This document shows, piece by piece, positions 5,940-7,013 of a stretch of DNA of 7,013 nucleotides (the first letter of the stretch is position 1; the number at the start of each line of letters is the position of its first letter). This DNA is from Anaerolineales bacterium (GTDB taxonomy: Bacteria > Chloroflexota > Anaerolineae > Anaerolineales > Villigracilaceae): contig JAICRQ010000179.1 of the NCBI GenBank assembly GCA_025966435.1, forward strand, positions 1 through 7,013, given 5' to 3'. Below the pieces are notes generated by a model. The model worked only from the letters and a program-made list of their open reading frames with translations. It was not told the origin of the DNA and ran no database searches. The translations under genes were made by a program, and so were the position numbers.

Positions 5940-6890
5940 ATGCGTAAAGGTCAAAACCCTGCCAAATTCGTCAAAGACGTCGCCCGCCCCGAGCGGATCA
6001 CAGTCGCGCTGCTGAACTTCATTCCTTTTCTGAGCGGCTTCTACGCCGAGACATTGGATGTCTTGAAAGTCTGTATGGAGTCGATGCGAAAGGATGCAGG
6101 CTTGCCGTTCGACCTCATGGTCTTCGATAACGGATCCTGTCCCGAGGTGCGTGACTTTCTCGTCAAGGAAAAAGAAGAAGGACGAATCCAGTATTTAATC
6201 CTTGCTGAGAAGAATATGGGCAAAGGCGGCGCCTGGAATGTGATGCTGGCAGGCGCGCCGGGTGAGATCATTGCATACACAGATAGTGACGTTCTATTTT
6301 CCCCAGGTTGGCTCAAGCGCTCTGTAGAGATTCTGGAAACGTTTCCTAACGTCGGCATGGTGACTGCGCGTCCCTTCCGCACGCCGCCTGGGTTCTTGGA
6401 AGCTACACTCAAGTGGGCGCGGAAAAACGCCATGCTGGAAGAAGGTCAATTTATTCCGTGGGAGACATTTCTGGAATTCAATCTCTCGCTGGGACAGACA
6501 GAGGAAGAGAACAAAAAAGTATATGCAGAGACTAGAGATTGGAGAATTAGCTATCAAGGTTTGACCGCAATAGCAGGTGCGTCACACTGGCAGTTCACTT
6601 CTTACAAATCCACGCTCCAGCAATTCCTTCCCTTTGATATGGATAAACCGATGGGGCAGGTCCGCCAGCTGGATAAGCGTATGAACGATGCTGGTTTGCT
6701 CCGGTTGATGGTGCCTGAGCCGCTGGCGATGAATCTGTCTAATACGCTGGGGTATTTGCGAGGAGAGTTGAAGGAAAATGTAACAAGAAAGAAGAAAGAA
6801 GGTTTAGTGCGTCGCGTGCTGGAATTGGGACCGATTAAGAAAATGTTGTTGGCAGTGTATAACAAGATATTCACTTGGTATTATTCGTGA
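5940..6890 (+). CDS. GT2-type glycosyltransferase (GT-A fold)
   Basis: A 316-residue inverting-type glycosyltransferase of the GT2 style. Seen: VALLNFIPFLSGFY, the donor-site VFDNGS (V61-S66), NMGKGGAWNVMLAGAPGEIIAYTDSDVLF with the metal-binding DXD motif D115-S-D117, and FNVGMVTARPFRTPP. The C-terminus is basic then weakly hydrophobic (KKMLLAVYNKIFTWYY), suggesting membrane association without a clear transmembrane helix. I chose ATG 5940: it follows the heptamer array directly and starts just before the conserved domain. An in-frame ATG at 5847 would add 31 residues read from the overlapping upstream gene and the repeat, and looks spurious. No Shine-Dalgarno is seen. The TGA stop overlaps the next GTG start (GTGA). 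A weak 7-base repeat lies at 6526-6546. Substrates unknown. Confidence 0.87.
   Translation: MRKGQNPAKFVKDVARPERITVALLNFIPFLSGFYAETLDVLKVCMESMRKDAGLPFDLMVFDNGSCPEVRDFLVKEKEEGRIQYLILAEKNMGKGGAWNVMLAGAPGEIIAYTDSDVLFSPGWLKRSVEILETFPNVGMVTARPFRTPPGFLEATLKWARKNAMLEEGQFIPWETFLEFNLSLGQTEEENKKVYAETRDWRISYQGLTAIAGASHWQFTSYKSTLQQFLPFDMDKPMGQVRQLDKRMNDAGLLRLMVPEPLAMNLSNTLGYLRGELKENVTRKKKEGLVRRVLELGPIKKMLLAVYNKIFTWYYS
6526..6546 (+). repeat. Degenerate 7-base repeat (NDGAGAN) inside the GT2 gene
   Basis: Three consecutive units CAGAGAC, TAGAGAT and TGGAGAA share GAGA in the same place. They code for A-E-T-R-D-W-R-I. Weak alone, but with the same period as the neighbouring arrays. Confidence 0.45.
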
Positions 6891-7013
6891 CCAAGAAAAT
6901 TTTTATCTCCGCCGATCATGGCATGGCGATCATCTACTTTCTTCAGAGCGACGTCGTCTCGACGCTGCTCGACGAGGGTGTTGAAATTGTCGTTCTTACC
7001 GATGACGAAACCA
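6887..7013 (+). CDS. Start of an unrecognised gene, cut by the window end
   Basis: The frame opens with GTG 6887, which overlaps the upstream TGA by four bases (GTGA), the same arrangement as at 2754. Forty-two codons are visible: an opening KKIFISADHG strand-loop, a helix-like IYFLQSDVVSTLLDEG and a strand EIVVLTDD. This is the beta-alpha-beta start of a Rossmann-type fold, which would suit a GT-B glycosyltransferase or a sugar epimerase; neither can be shown from so short a piece. No ribosome site is apparent, so coupling to the upstream gene is likely. An internal ATG at 6923 is a less likely start, since it would remove the first strand. Confidence 0.7.
   Translation, partial: MTKKIFISADHGMAIIYFLQSDVVSTLLDEGVEIVVLTDDET

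Overview
The window is a densely packed, single-strand (+) stretch of a surface-polysaccharide / nonulosonic-acid (sialic-acid-like sugar) gene cluster. It holds eight genes, the first and last cut by the window edges. In order they are: a 5'-truncated NeuB/SpsE-type nonulosonate synthase (1-792), a GT4 glycosyltransferase (881-1975), an AAC(3)-family N-acetyltransferase (2002-2757), a DUF4910 zinc-aminopeptidase-like protein with a C-terminal winged helix (2754-4079), an SpsF-type cytidylyltransferase (4137-4952), a GT-A-like putative glycosyltransferase (4994-5905), a GT2-type glycosyltransferase (5940-6890) and the first 42 codons of an unrecognised gene (from 6887). No RNA genes, transposases, CRISPR arrays or convincing terminators are visible, and no gene-free gap exceeds about 90 bases.

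The logic is that of an operon. NeuB would condense a 6-carbon amino sugar with phosphoenolpyruvate to a 9-carbon keto acid. An SpsF-like enzyme could activate such a sugar with CTP. The AAC(3)-like enzyme could acylate an amino sugar, and three glycosyltransferases would build the glycan. Two junctions (2754-2757 and 6887-6890) are 4-base GTGA overlaps, which points to translational coupling. The role of the DUF4910 protein is unknown; its tight coupling to the acetyltransferase is one of the more interesting points.

The most unusual feature is what fills the spaces between genes. Three junctions consist almost entirely of short-period repeats. An inverted pair of 9-base arrays lies between genes 1 and 2. 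Six 7-base units run from the spsF stop codon to just before the next start. Five different 7-base units run from the next stop codon directly up to the following ATG. Further 7-base-period arrays, each with its own consensus, lie inside coding sequence (in spsF and both later glycosyltransferases). A separate palindromic element supplies the last five codons and the stop of the GT4 gene, and a hairpin precedes spsF. Starts that follow the repeats have no Shine-Dalgarno sequence, whereas the acetyltransferase start has a good GGAGG.

Organism: a bacterium with roughly balanced GC content. The repeat style and gene types recall Chloroflexota (Anaerolineae-like) genomes, but this is a recollection-based guess and not proven by the sequence; heptanucleotide repeats are also known from cyanobacteria.
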